From Gammaproteobacteria bacterium (GTDB lineage Bacteria; Pseudomonadota; Gammaproteobacteria; Eutrophobiales; Eutrophobiaceae), in assembly GCA_011772965.1 (NCBI GenBank), contig WVYN01000021.1:21612-85611 (forward strand): a DNA stretch of 64,000 nt. The letters are read 5' to 3'. The translations under genes and the position numbers were made by a program. Each line of letters starts with the position of its first letter. Positions within the stretch are counted from its first letter, which is position 1. Below, one piece after another: positions 46,260-59,854 of this stretch. The notes under the pieces were generated by a model that saw only the letters and a list, made by a program, of their open reading frames with translations, did not search any database and was not told the origin of the DNA.

Positions 46260-49036
46260 TAACCAAAGCAGACGAACATAAAGTGCCGGGGACATTATCT
46301 GGGGAAGCCCCAGGGGCACTGATATCCGAGGTTGATTCTGCCGCTGCTGATTATGCAGCGGAAATAGTGGCATTACTTCATGAACAACTGTGTTCTGTGA
46401 TTGAGGAACGCAGTCCCCGGATACTGGATGTATTTACAGGCAAGGCAGATATCCCTGACAGCAGGGAGGATATGCTCAACCTGCTTCAGGCCTGGGGTAT
46501 CTGGTTCCAGTTACTGAATGTCGCCGAGGAAAATACCGGCATGCGCCGTCGCCGCCATCTCGAGAAGATCGGGGGTGTCGGCGCAGTGCAGGGTACGTTC
46601 GCCAACCTTTTGAGCCAGGCCAGGGCTTCCGGCATCGATGCAAACGCAGTTCAGTCCCTTATCGATAACGCTTTTATCAGTCCTACCATAACCGCACATC
46701 CCACTGAAGCAAAGCGGGTTACTGTTCTGGAAATTCACAGACGGATTTATGTTTTGTTATATCGTCTTGAAGCCGAACGCTGGACACCACGTGAAAGAGA
46801 AAACTTCATTTCCGCTCTCAGGAACGAAGTCGATTTGCTCTGGCTCACGGGTGAACTGCGACTGGAAAAACCTTCAGTAGCCCAGGAAGTTGCCTGGGGT
46901 CTGCATTTCTTTGAACAATCTCTGTATGAGCGTATTCCTGAATTAATGGATCGTTTCGAATGGGCCTTGGCAAAATACTATCCGGAAAAGTATTTTGACC
47001 TGACCCCCTTTTTCCAGTTTGGTTCATGGATAGGCGGTGACCGGGACGGTAATCCGTTTGTAACCAATGAGGTTACCCGCCATACCCTGCATACAAACCG
47101 CGCGGTAGTGTTAAAACATTATCAGAAAAAACTGATGGAAGTTATCAAACGACTTAGTATTTCAAAGAACGCAGTCAAGTTGCCGGAAGTATTCAATGAA
47201 TCCCTGAATAATCTGCTTGAAGAAACGAATCAATCGGGTGATGTGTCTCAGCGAAATCCCGGTGAGGTATTTAGGCAGTACATGACCTGCATGTTAATTA
47301 AAATTAATGGCACAATTCAAAAAACCACACCGGATAGTACCAATGATAATGTTGCAAGTTACAAGGATGCCGACGAATTCATTAATGACCTGATGTTTCT
47401 TGAGAGTGCTCTGAAAGATGCTGGTTGCTTCCAGCATGCCAGGGCGTTGATCACACCGTTCAGGCGACAGGTACAGGCATTTCGTTTCAGAACGGTAAGA
47501 CTTGACCTCAGGGAGAATACCAAAATCACCAACAATACCTTGATCGGTATCTGGAAAGAACTGAATGATGGTGATGATGTACCGGAACTTGATTCGGATG
47601 AATGGAAAAATTGGCTAACAGATGAACTGGCACGTCCTTTGAAGGGATTGCCTGAATTCAAGACACTCGATGAGTCGGCTGAATCCACCTTTGGTTTGTT
47701 CAAGATGGTGGCTGAGGTTATGGATCAGATGGATCGGGAGGCCTTTGGCAATTTTATCCTGAGTATGACCCAGTCCGTAGCAGATGTGCTGGGTATTTAT
47801 TTGCTTGCAAAATACGCCGGCCTGTTCGTTGATTCCGAAGGCACAGAATATAGCCGGTTACCGATTGTCCCGCTGTTTGAAACCATTGGCGACTTGCAGG
47901 AAGCACCTGAGATGATGACAGAATTCCTCAATACGCCAGTTATCAGGCGTTCTGTCAAGAGTCAGCGTGGTTACCACGAAGTCATGATTGGTTATTCGGA
48001 CTCCAACAAGGACGGCGGTTTTCTGACATCAAACTGGGAATTGAACAAGGCCCAGACCAGCCTGACACGGGTTGGCAAGGAATGTGGTATTCCTATTGTT
48101 TTTTTCCATGGACGAGGCGGATCTGTCAGCCGCGGTGGAGCACCAACCGGCTACGCCATTGCGGCACAACCGGCCGGCTCCATTCATGGCCAGATGAGAA
48201 TCACCGAGCAAGGCGAAGTGGTGTCAACCAAGTATGCCAATGAAGGCACGGCAGGATATCAAATGGAACTACTGACCTCGAGCATCTTTGAACACACTCT
48301 GAAATCATTAAGTGAAGATCAATTAAAACCGTACCCGGAATTTGAAGAAGCCATGGAGGCCCTGTCTTCACTTTCATACGCACATTACCGACAGTTCGCT
48401 GAGAAAGAAGGCCTGGTTGATTTTTACAATGATGCCAGTCCGGTTGAGGAACTTGCCAAGATGAACATTGGGTCAAGACCGGCCCGCCGTTTTGGTGCCA
48501 AAACATTGAGCGATCTCCGGGCAATTCCCTGGGTATTTGCCTGGACCCAGAACCGGATGCTGGTTCCGGGCTGGTATGGCCTGGGAACGGCACTGGAAAG
48601 TTTTATAAAGGTACGTGGCGAAGAGGGGAAAAAACTCATCCACAAAATGTACGAAAACTCACGAGTGTTCCGGTTGGTCATTGATGAAGTTGAAAAAACC
48701 CTGTCACTGGTTGACCTGGATGTTGCGCGCAGATATCTGGAACTGGTTAAAGATGAAGCCATCAAGAATGAAATTTTCTCGATGATAGAAGATGAATATC
48801 AGCGCACAGTCAAAACGGTTCTAGCAATTACCCATGAGACAGAGCTTGCCGTCCGCTTCAAGCGTTTCAAACGGAAACTGGGCAGACGATACGAGATTCT
48901 GCATCAGGCTGGTATGGAGCAGGTCGATCTGGTCAGCAGTTTGCGAGAGAGTGCGGACCAGAATAAGCTGGAGGATCTGATTCCATTGCTGCTTTCGATT
49001 AACTGTATCAGCGCTGGTCTGGGCTGGACAGGCTAA
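46256..49036 (+). CDS. ppc: Phosphoenolpyruvate carboxylase
   Basis: PEP carboxylase fixes bicarbonate onto PEP to form oxaloacetate, the CO2-fixing step of the serine cycle and a general anaplerotic enzyme. The 926-residue product is full length. Catalytic motifs are ISPTITAHPTEAKR near residue 140, QFGSWIGGDRDGNPFVT, GYSDSNKDGGFLTSNWEL and FFHGRGGSVSRGGAP. The C-terminus ends ISAGLGWTG, a variant of the usual ..NTG end. The ATG overlaps hprA by four bases, so it is the last gene of the serine-cycle operon. Confidence 0.95.
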   Translation: MITKADEHKVPGTLSGEAPGALISEVDSAAADYAAEIVALLHEQLCSVIEERSPRILDVFTGKADIPDSREDMLNLLQAWGIWFQLLNVAEENTGMRRRRHLEKIGGVGAVQGTFANLLSQARASGIDANAVQSLIDNAFISPTITAHPTEAKRVTVLEIHRRIYVLLYRLEAERWTPRERENFISALRNEVDLLWLTGELRLEKPSVAQEVAWGLHFFEQSLYERIPELMDRFEWALAKYYPEKYFDLTPFFQFGSWIGGDRDGNPFVTNEVTRHTLHTNRAVVLKHYQKKLMEVIKRLSISKNAVKLPEVFNESLNNLLEETNQSGDVSQRNPGEVFRQYMTCMLIKINGTIQKTTPDSTNDNVASYKDADEFINDLMFLESALKDAGCFQHARALITPFRRQVQAFRFRTVRLDLRENTKITNNTLIGIWKELNDGDDVPELDSDEWKNWLTDELARPLKGLPEFKTLDESAESTFGLFKMVAEVMDQMDREAFGNFILSMTQSVADVLGIYLLAKYAGLFVDSEGTEYSRLPIVPLFETIGDLQEAPEMMTEFLNTPVIRRSVKSQRGYHEVMIGYSDSNKDGGFLTSNWELNKAQTSLTRVGKECGIPIVFFHGRGGSVSRGGAPTGYAIAAQPAGSIHGQMRITEQGEVVSTKYANEGTAGYQMELLTSSIFEHTLKSLSEDQLKPYPEFEEAMEALSSLSYAHYRQFAEKEGLVDFYNDASPVEELAKMNIGSRPARRFGAKTLSDLRAIPWVFAWTQNRMLVPGWYGLGTALESFIKVRGEEGKKLIHKMYENSRVFRLVIDEVEKTLSLVDLDVARRYLELVKDEAIKNEIFSMIEDEYQRTVKTVLAITHETELAVRFKRFKRKLGRRYEILHQAGMEQVDLVSSLRESADQNKLEDLIPLLLSINCISAGLGWTG

Positions 49037-49330
49037 ATCCCTCCCCGGCGTCACTGCAGCAGTAAAAATTGCATGCACCATAATGCTGCATTGCGCCATT
49101 ATTGGTGTTGTCCTATCACGTCATTTTTTGCCCCTTTTCAGACTATTTTTGCAAGCAATTGTTAGAGAAATTTACTAACTTATTGAATATTCTAGATATT
49201 GGTTTTCAAGCATAAGTTGGCATTGCATTTGCAATCTTTTTAACAGGCGAGTTCCAATTGTGTCTGCTGAGGCACAGGCCACACAGACACAGGGTGCCAC
49301 CCAAATACCTCAAACAAAGAGGGGTTGGAA
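49037..49330 (+). promoter_or_regulatory. Spacer after ppc with a candidate sigma-54 promoter (49218-49233)
   Basis: The spacer between ppc and the secreted hydrolase is A/T-rich in its middle part and shows no clear ppc terminator. At 49218-49233, TGGCAT-TGCAT-TTGCA fits the sigma-54 pattern TGGCAC-N5-TTGCW with one mismatch and the correct GG-N10-GC spacing, about 100 bases upstream of the next gene. No enhancer site was recognised, so this stays a candidate. Confidence 0.45.
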
Positions 49331-50482
49331 ATGAAGCAAGTGAAGTGGCAAACTGCAGTCATGCACGATGGGAAGTTGATACTCTCACTCTTCGGAACGT
49401 TATTCCTCTCTTTGTGTATTCTTCTCTTTTCACCAGCTTTGAATGCCCAGGATACCCGTCGCGTTACCAGTGGCATGCCTGGTGAGTTATACGATATTGG
49501 TACTCACAGGATGCATTTATTCTGCACTGGCCAAGGCAGTCCGACGGTTGTTATTGATTCCGGTTTGGGCGGTTTTTCACTGGAATGGCAAACTGTTCAG
49601 GGAAATGTGTCCAAGAAAGTCCGTATATGCAGTTACGACCGGGCAGGATATGGCTGGAGTGATCCGGGCCCCAAGCCACGGACTACCCAGCAAATCACCA
49701 AGGAACTGCACCACTTGCTTGAAGTTGCAGGCATAGAGGGACCATACATAATGGTCGGGCATTCCTTCGGCGGTTATAACATTCGCTACTATGCAAGCAC
49801 CTACCCTGAAGACGTGGTTGGATTGGTTCTGGTCGATTCCTCCCATCCGGATCAGTTCCAGCGTTTACCCCAGGCCGAGGTGAAAGTGCCGACCAGACGC
49901 AAGAACAGTGTTACCTTCCGGATTTCCGTGCCGATTATCCCGGGCAATTATCCGGAAAACCTGAAAAACCAGGCCTTTGCCTTGATGGCCAACTTCAAGG
50001 CCCTGCGAACAAAAGACGAAGAATGGGATAATTTCAGGATAAGTGCAGCGCAGGTTTCTGAATTGAATAACCTGCCAGATGTCCCGTTAACGGTCATTAG
50101 TCGCGGCAAACGGGTCTGGCCATACAATGATTTCGGTAACAAATCAGAACAGGTCTGGAAAGAATTACAGAACGATTTATGTCATCTGACAAGCCATGTT
50201 GAACATTACGTGGCCCACGACAGTGGTCATCTGGTTCATCTTGATCAACCGAACCTGGTGACAATGGCGATCAATCGGACTGTTGACACAGCCAACGAGA
50301 TCAAGGCTGTGCGCATGGCCGCTATCGAGCAAAGACAACAGCCTTTGTCCAGCAAGAATTTCATGGCGATCAATGCCAGTTACGATCATCAAGGCACTTT
50401 CAGTAAACAATATCTGCCATATTTGCCGCTAATGGGTGAGCAGGTCGGGTATTACAAACCACTGCATATCAATAGCTTCTGA
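49331..50482 (+). CDS. Exported alpha/beta-fold hydrolase
   Basis: The ATG at 49331 gives 383 residues; TTG at 49325 is the alternative. A hydrophobic stretch (LILSLFGTLFLSLCILLF) ending in ALNAQ looks like a signal peptide or membrane anchor, so the enzyme is probably periplasmic. The hydrolase fold is clear: oxyanion region VVIDSGLGGFSLEW, nucleophile Ser145 in MVGHSFGGYNIRYYA, and a late histidine in HDSGHLVHLDQPNLV. The family includes esterases, epoxide hydrolases and haloalkane dehalogenase-like enzymes; nothing here fixes the substrate. A candidate sigma-54 promoter lies upstream. Confidence 0.8.
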   Translation: MKQVKWQTAVMHDGKLILSLFGTLFLSLCILLFSPALNAQDTRRVTSGMPGELYDIGTHRMHLFCTGQGSPTVVIDSGLGGFSLEWQTVQGNVSKKVRICSYDRAGYGWSDPGPKPRTTQQITKELHHLLEVAGIEGPYIMVGHSFGGYNIRYYASTYPEDVVGLVLVDSSHPDQFQRLPQAEVKVPTRRKNSVTFRISVPIIPGNYPENLKNQAFALMANFKALRTKDEEWDNFRISAAQVSELNNLPDVPLTVISRGKRVWPYNDFGNKSEQVWKELQNDLCHLTSHVEHYVAHDSGHLVHLDQPNLVTMAINRTVDTANEIKAVRMAAIEQRQQPLSSKNFMAINASYDHQGTFSKQYLPYLPLMGEQVGYYKPLHINSF

Positions 50483-50581
50483 GCTATCTTGGTTTTAGTT
50501 TCTATGCTGTCGTAAATTTCAGGCACTGAACCTGTCAGTCGGTTTGTGGTCTGATTACATGTTCAACTCGGGACACTTGCC

Positions 50582-51349
50582 TTGAAAACACGTTTGATAT
50601 CATCAATCATCAGCCTGATATTGGTATTCCAGACTGCGGCAATTACGGCCGAGACTTTCCAATCAACCAAGCAACGCGTCAACGTGCTTGAACTCTATAC
50701 TTCGGAAGGATGCAGCAGTTGCCCTCCTGCCGACAGATGGCTGAGCCGATTCAAGAACGATGACAGGCTCTGGAAAGAGATCATACCGGTTGCCTTTCAT
50801 GTCGATTACTGGAATTACATTGGCTGGGAAGATCGCTTTTCATCTGCTGCCTACAGCAACAGGCAACGCCGTTATGCCAGCAGCAAGGGACTGCGAACGG
50901 TCTATACCCCCGGTTTTCTGCTGAATGGTAATGAATGGCGTTCATTTTTCGGGCCCAGAAAGCTGTCTCTGGATAACGGTGCGGGTGCGGGTGTGCTAAC
51001 TGCTGAAGTCAATGATCAAAATATTCATGTCTCCTACCAGCATAGGCAGGCTCATGACTACATCATCAATATTGCCGTCCTGGGATTTGATCTGGCAACA
51101 GAGATCAACGCCGGTGAAAACCGGGGTAGAACACTGACCCATGATTTCACAGTGCTGGGTTTTTCTACACAGCGAATGACAATAACTGACACTGGCCATG
51201 AGACCAGTACGGTATTACCCAGCCGGTCTGTCCCGGCACCACGTATGGCTGTTGCCGTCTGGATCAGTCTGCCGGGTGACCAGACGCCGTTACAGGCAAC
51301 GGGAGGCTGGCTTGAGGGAAACACGGACATAAAAAAAGCCCGATATTGA
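50582..51349 (+). CDS. DUF1223 family exported thioredoxin-like protein
   Basis: The 255-residue product starts at a TTG (50582) and has a signal peptide (LISSIISLILVFQTAAITA). The mature part matches DUF1223: VLELYTSEGCSSCPPADRWL with Cys44 and Cys47 in a C-x-x-C arrangement on a thioredoxin-like fold, followed by HVDYWNYIGWEDRFSS and RTVYTPGFLLNG. Members are periplasmic and uncharacterised; a redox role is suggested by the cysteines. It follows the hydrolase by 99 bases and may be independent of it. Confidence 0.85.
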   Translation: MKTRLISSIISLILVFQTAAITAETFQSTKQRVNVLELYTSEGCSSCPPADRWLSRFKNDDRLWKEIIPVAFHVDYWNYIGWEDRFSSAAYSNRQRRYASSKGLRTVYTPGFLLNGNEWRSFFGPRKLSLDNGAGAGVLTAEVNDQNIHVSYQHRQAHDYIINIAVLGFDLATEINAGENRGRTLTHDFTVLGFSTQRMTITDTGHETSTVLPSRSVPAPRMAVAVWISLPGDQTPLQATGGWLEGNTDIKKARY

Positions 51350-51714
51350 CTGGGGGTATAGTGTAAGGAAATTCAGTTCCGATTTTACACTGCACTGCAA
51401 CAAAGACCGCTTCCCCCTGGGTAGCTGTTTTTTATGAGTGGAGAAAAATTCCTCGCCTCGCGGCCAAATTTCAACCATATGGGTGAGTAAAAATTGGCCA
51501 TAACATCAGTGCATCATTGTTTTAGAGGGTGAAAAGAGTAGAATTTTTAAGGAAGAAAATGACAAGGATATTTTCTTTGAAACACCATCCCAAAAAGACT
51601 CTCTTTACCCACTTATTGCCAAATTATGGCGTCCTTGGGATCTCACTATATAAGAAAATTAACAGAACCTTCATAGGTTCCCTTAACACCTAGTTACATG
51701 GCCCAAACAGTCTT
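51350..51714. other. Non-coding, A/T-rich spacer with two hairpins
   Basis: No gene is visible here. At 51360-51391 a bulged stem forms from AGTGTAA/TTACACT around GGAA/TTCC; it may mark the end of the DUF1223 transcript but lacks a T run. At 51665-51680 GAACCT-TCAT-AGGTTC is a perfect 6-base hairpin about 35 bases before the methyltransferase gene. The base composition drops toward the methyltransferase, consistent with acquired DNA. Confidence 0.45.
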
Positions 51715-52434
51715 ATGAACAAGAGCACAGAAAATACTGAAGAAATCAGAAAATATTTCGATCAATTGAATCTTTATAAAAAAATCGTTGACCATAATTA
51801 CATGGCACATCGCGAGATATACGCAGAAATGAAAAAATTTCTACATAATTCAAGTGCAAGAAACTTCACTTTATGTGATGCTGGTTGCGGTGATGCATCA
51901 TCCATCTCTAAGATTCTCCATGGTTCAAGGATCAGTAAATATATTGGAATCGATTTGTCCCCTTTTGCTCTTGAAAAAGCCAATGAAAACATTTCATCAT
52001 TGAATTGTGATGCTGAATTTCTCGAAGGTGATATTATCAATTATCTCGCTCAACTGAAAAAACAATCAATCGATATCTTTGTGGCTGGTTTTTCAGTCCA
52101 TCATTTTCAAGACCAGGAAAAACGTTTTTTCTTTGAGCAATGTCATCGAATTTTAACAAGTACAGGTTATTTGTTATTTTGCGATGTGTTCCGTCGAAGC
52201 AGTGAATCACGCGATGATTACTTGCATCATTATTTTACTAACAGCGATGCATATTGGACAGCATTACCCGAACCTGAAATCAAAGCTTTGAAAAAACATG
52301 TTACTTCTTATGATTTTCCAACCAACATCGAAGAGATTACAGAAATAGCATCAAATGCAGGATTTCGTAAAAACCCCATTCTGCTATTCTCAGATTCCCC
52401 TGGTTTTCATAGGCTGTACGTGTTCTCAGCATAG
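51715..52434 (+). CDS. Class I SAM-dependent methyltransferase
   Basis: The 239-residue protein has the SAM-binding motif LCDAGCGDASSISKIL near residue 59, an acidic second motif YIGIDLSPFALEKA, DAEFLEGDI and the post-motif FVAGFSVHHFQD. It is a soluble methyltransferase of the broad Methyltransf_11/25 type; the substrate cannot be told. Codon use is clearly more A/T-rich than in the neighbouring serine-cycle and fhs genes, and it stands alone between hairpin-bearing spacers, which suggests horizontal acquisition. Confidence 0.8.
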   Translation: MNKSTENTEEIRKYFDQLNLYKKIVDHNYMAHREIYAEMKKFLHNSSARNFTLCDAGCGDASSISKILHGSRISKYIGIDLSPFALEKANENISSLNCDAEFLEGDIINYLAQLKKQSIDIFVAGFSVHHFQDQEKRFFFEQCHRILTSTGYLLFCDVFRRSSESRDDYLHHYFTNSDAYWTALPEPEIKALKKHVTSYDFPTNIEEITEIASNAGFRKNPILLFSDSPGFHRLYVFSA

Positions 52435-52524
52435 AACATTCTCCTAATCACAAATCAGATTAAAATAGTGAAATTGCGGGCCATATACCCCCGTATTGAC
52501 CAGGCTTTTTCAGGCATTTCGGGA

Positions 52525-54198
52525 TCAAAAAAGTCCGGAAATATTGCCATTGGCGTCAACATCTATCTTTTCTGCTGCCGGAACCTTGGGCAAGCCAGGC
52601 ATGGTCATCATGTTACCCGCGATGACAACAATAAAGCCGGCCCCATTTGCAAGACGTACTTCACTGATTTCGACGGTATGGCCGGTCGGCGCGCCCCGGG
52701 TTGCCGGATTTGTTGTGAATGACATCTGCGTTTTGGCCATACACACGGGGAGATCACCATAGTCCATGTTCAAGGTCTCAAGTTCTGCCTTAACCTTGGG
52801 CGGGGCGGTGACTTCACCGGCACCGTAAACCTTGCTGGCAATGGCTTCAATTTTTTCCCAGAGTGACATTTTGTCTTCGTAAACATATTTGTGTTTGCCG
52901 GGTTTGTTATCGACGATATCAACAACTGTTTTCGCCAGTTCCTCGGCACCGGCACCACCGTCAGCCCAGTGCTTGGAAACGACACATTTGCCTCCGGCAG
53001 TTTCAACTTTTGACTTAAGCACCTCAACCTCGGCATCGGTGTCATGCAGGAAGTGATTAATACAGACAACACAGGGCAGGCCATAATGTTCCTGGATGTT
53101 ACTCATATGTTTTTCGAGGTTCACCATGCCTTTTTTCAGGGCATCGAGATTTTCCGAATTCAGATCTTCCTTGTTGACACCACCGTGGTATTTCAGCGCC
53201 CGGATAGTTGCCACCAGGACGACGGCATTAGGCTTCAGCCCGGCCTTGCGACATTTGATGTCAATGAATTTTTCTGCGCCCAGATCAGCACCAAAGCCAG
53301 CTTCAGTGATGACATAGTCGGCTAGTTTCAGGGCAGTCTGGGTGGCTGTGACGCTGTTACAACCATGGGCAATATTGGCAAATGGTCCACCATGAATGAA
53401 GGCCAGATTATTTTCCAGGGTCTGGACCAGGTTGGGCTTGATCGCATCTTTCAACAGCGCTGACATGGCGCCATGGGCATTGATGTCCCTGGCGTGCACC
53501 GGTTTCCTGTCTCCGCGCGTATAGCCAATGACAATATTACCCAGTCGTTCTTTCAGATCAGACAAAGAAGTAGCCAGGCAAAAGATGGCCATCACCTCAG
53601 AGGCCACCGTGATATCAAAGCCGTCTTCGCGGGGGAAACCGTTGGCGGTTCCACCCAGGGCAATCACGATCTTTCTCAGCGCCCGGTCATTCATATCCAC
53701 TACCCGTTTCCAGGCGATCAGGCGTGGGTCAATGTTCAGGGCATTACCGTGATTGATATGATTATCTACCATGGCTGACAGCAAGTTATGGGCCGCACCA
53801 ATGGCATGAAAATCGCCGGTAAAATGCAGATTGATGTCTTCCATAGGCACAACTTGCGCATAACCGCCGCCCGCAGCACCCCCCTTGACACCGAAACAGG
53901 GACCTAATGAGGGTTCACGCAGGCATATTAATGTCTTTTTACCGAGACGGTTCATGGCATCGCCCAGACCCACAGTGGTTGTGGTTTTGCCTTCACCTGC
54001 CGGTGTCGGGCTGATGGCGGTGGTCAGAATAAGTTTGCCATCCGGTTTGCCCTTGAGACTGTCGATATAATCCAGAGACAATTTGGCCTTGAAGTGGCCG
54101 TAGGGTTCCAGGTGTTCGCTTGAAATACCGTATTGTTCCTTGGCGAGTTTTATGATGTATTTTTTGTCCGCTTTCTGGGCAATCTCGATGTCAGACAT
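52525..54198 (-). CDS. fhs: Formate-tetrahydrofolate ligase
   Basis: Fhs (FtfL in methylotrophs) joins formate to tetrahydrofolate with ATP, giving 10-formyl-THF. The 557-residue product has the P-loop-like [19 protein letters not shown] near residue 65, [22 protein letters not shown] and the C-terminal [11 protein letters not shown]. Length is that of the monofunctional enzyme. It lies 3.5 kb from the serine-cycle operon on the opposite strand and supplies the C1 unit that glyA would use to make serine. The ATG at 54198 is preceded by GAGGAGACA, a good ribosome site. Confidence 0.96.
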   Translation of the reverse strand: MSDIEIAQKADKKYIIKLAKEQYGISSEHLEPYGHFKAKLSLDYIDSLKGKPDGKLILTTAISPTPAGEGKTTTTVGLGDAMNRLGKKTLICLREPSLGPCFGVKGGAAGGGYAQVVPMEDINLHFTGDFHAIGAAHNLLSAMVDNHINHGNALNIDPRLIAWKRVVDMNDRALRKIVIALGGTANGFPREDGFDITVASEVMAIFCLATSLSDLKERLGNIVIGYTRGDRKPVHARDINAHGAMSALLKDAIKPNLVQTLENNLAFIHGGPFANIAHGCNSVTATQTALKLADYVITEAGFGADLGAEKFIDIKCRKAGLKPNAVVLVATIRALKYHGGVNKEDLNSENLDALKKGMVNLEKHMSNIQEHYGLPCVVCINHFLHDTDAEVEVLKSKVETAGGKCVVSKHWADGGAGAEELAKTVVDIVDNKPGKHKYVYEDKMSLWEKIEAIASKVYGAGEVTAPPKVKAELETLNMDYGDLPVCMAKTQMSFTTNPATRGAPTGHTVEISEVRLANGAGFIVVIAGNMMTMPGLPKVPAAEKIDVDANGNISGLF

Positions 54199-54382
54199 GC
54201 CGGTGTCTCCTCAATTAGGTTTCAATAAATTTGTATGTCATTATTGTGAAGGAATGATTGTCCTGGCGCTGCTTTATAATTATTTTTTATGATCGAACCT
54301 GAGTTGGCCCGAAAACATAGTTTAACTTGTCGGGCTATGATAGTTCCACTCTACCGGTCTTATCATTTCCAAACAGGGTTTT

Positions 54383-54892
54383 ATGATATCAAAATCCCGC
54401 TATATCCGTGGGCTTCTGGAGCATCATTACCAGCAACTTGCCGGTACCCGCGGTGCCGTGCTGCTGGCAGTTCTAGGCCTCCTCAGCGGGATCACGGTAG
54501 CAGTCGTCGTTGTCACATTCCGGCTCTGTATCGAGACACTGCAGTCCGGGTCTCCGCCCTTTTCAGATCCTGAAAATTACGAGGGCCTCGGCGTCACCGG
54601 CCAATTTTTGCTGGCTGCCGGCGGCGGCCTGTTACTGGGAGTATTGTTTTTTCTGCTTACGCGAAAGGATCGCTGTCGAGTCGGTGTGGTGCATGTACTG
54701 GAGCGCCTGTCCTACAACGAAGGTAATTTGCCTCTGAAGAATGCCCTGGTGCAATACCTGGTTGGTGTGATTGCGATTGTCACTGGACAATCGGTCGGGC
54801 GGGTAGGACCCAGTATTCATCTGGGCGCGGCAACCGGAAGTATCCTGGGCCAGCAGATGGGATTGCCGAATAACAGCATCCGGACAAGGTAA
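54383..54892 (+). pseudogene. Truncated ClC-type chloride channel gene
   Basis: The 169-residue frame matches only the N-terminal third of a ClC chloride channel/antiporter: membrane segments at about 24-48, 75-92 and 121-138, and SVGRVGPSIHLGAATGSILGQ, the selectivity-filter region. It stops just after LPNNSIRT, where full ClC proteins carry on for some 250-400 more residues with the rest of the pore. The usual gating glutamate of GREGP is Val here. The rest of the gene is gone and a convergent transporter gene begins nine bases later, so this is a deletion remnant, not a short functional protein. Confidence 0.8.
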
Positions 54893-54900
54893 GGCTAGGA

Positions 54901-55773
54901 TTAGTCCGGTTCGGTCAATGGCGGCAAACTTGGCCTGTGCAAGGTAATTGATCCGGCAATGATGACCAGACTTGCACCTATCAGGGTATAGATATCGAGG
55001 ATCTCGCGCCAGAATATCCAGCCATACATTGCGGCAAATACCACCGACATGTAAGTGAAGGGTCCGATCTGGGCCGCTGGCGCCTGGCTGTAGCTGTAAG
55101 TCAGCAAAAGTTGTCCGAAACAGGCACATAATCCACCCAGGGCCATCACCATCAGCGCCGTAAGCGGCGGGGTTTGCCACGCCCAGATCAGGGGCAGGGC
55201 GGAGACGAGTGTACTGACAGTTGTAAAATAAAAGACAATGCGTATGGTTGGCTCGGTCCGGGAAAGGTCCCTAATGGTGACCATGGCCAGAGCTGCGAGG
55301 AAGGCCGATAACAATCCCACAAAAGCAGCCGGATTCGGTGCACTACCCTGCGGGGTGAGAATAAAACAGATACCAATAAAGCCCAGGAAGATGGCGAAGA
55401 CCAGTTTCCCGGAGGGCCTTTCCCCGAGCCAGACCAGCGCAATCAACGCAATGAAAAAGGGTGATGAATAATTCAGCAAGACGGCTTCAGCCAGATCCAG
55501 GTGGGCAATTGCATAGAAGAAACAGTACATGGCGCTCAGACCGGAAAGAGAGCGAAGCAAGTGCGACCTCAGACGACGGGTTTTCATGTGAGCTATGCCT
55601 TTGCTCAAGATCCAGGGCATCAGAAACAGCAAGCCGAAAATATTTCTGAGAAACACATTCATCTCATTTGGCAGGTATATGGATGCATAACGAACCCCGG
55701 CGCTCATGGAGGCGAACATGAGAGAAGCCAGGATGGCGCAATAGGCAGCACGAATCAGATGCTGTGATTGCAT
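54901..55773 (-). CDS. DMT-superfamily (EamA) transporter
   Basis: The 290-residue protein has ten hydrophobic segments in two EamA repeats: the first includes LNYSSPFFIALIALVWLGERPS, the second IGPFTYMSVVFAAMYGWIFWREIL. This is the S-adenosylmethionine/amino-acid exporter-like branch of the drug/metabolite transporters, but no substrate can be assigned. It is convergent with the truncated ClC gene and divergent from pyrG. It is not a close copy of the EamA protein at 16177. Confidence 0.85.
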   Translation of the reverse strand: MQSQHLIRAAYCAILASLMFASMSAGVRYASIYLPNEMNVFLRNIFGLLFLMPWILSKGIAHMKTRRLRSHLLRSLSGLSAMYCFFYAIAHLDLAEAVLLNYSSPFFIALIALVWLGERPSGKLVFAIFLGFIGICFILTPQGSAPNPAAFVGLLSAFLAALAMVTIRDLSRTEPTIRIVFYFTTVSTLVSALPLIWAWQTPPLTALMVMALGGLCACFGQLLLTYSYSQAPAAQIGPFTYMSVVFAAMYGWIFWREILDIYTLIGASLVIIAGSITLHRPSLPPLTEPD

Positions 55774-55861
55774 GGGTTAATCCGGAATTAAAAGATAAAT
55801 ATGAACTTGTCGGGTACGTACCGGAACATGACTAGGAGCATGATTTTCCAGCCGCACGTAT

Positions 55862-55908
55862 GATGACAGGAAATCGAGGTATCGTCATCCCGGGAATTCC
55901 CGGTTTTT
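55862..55908 (+). terminator. Double hairpin with T run in the pyrG leader
   Basis: GATGAC at 55862-55867 pairs with GTCATC at 55884-55889; immediately after, CCGGG-AATT-CCCGG at 55890-55903 forms a GC-rich stem followed by five T. It lies in the divergent spacer between the DMT transporter gene and pyrG, about 155 bases before pyrG, with no plus-strand gene upstream except the ClC remnant. It may be an attenuator of pyrG or a terminator left from the lost ClC gene. Confidence 0.55.
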
Positions 55909-55987
55909 GCGGGCTTACTGGCCTAGTGAATCCGGGCAAATTCTGATAGCATCATTTTTCTGATATGAAGTCGCCCTTAGCTCTTGA

Positions 55988-58517
<2,530 letters not shown>

Positions 58518-58538
58518 TCCGAGACAAAATTACAATAA

Positions 58539-59837
<1,299 letters not shown>

Positions 59838-59854
59838 CTGGGTGATTAGCGGTT

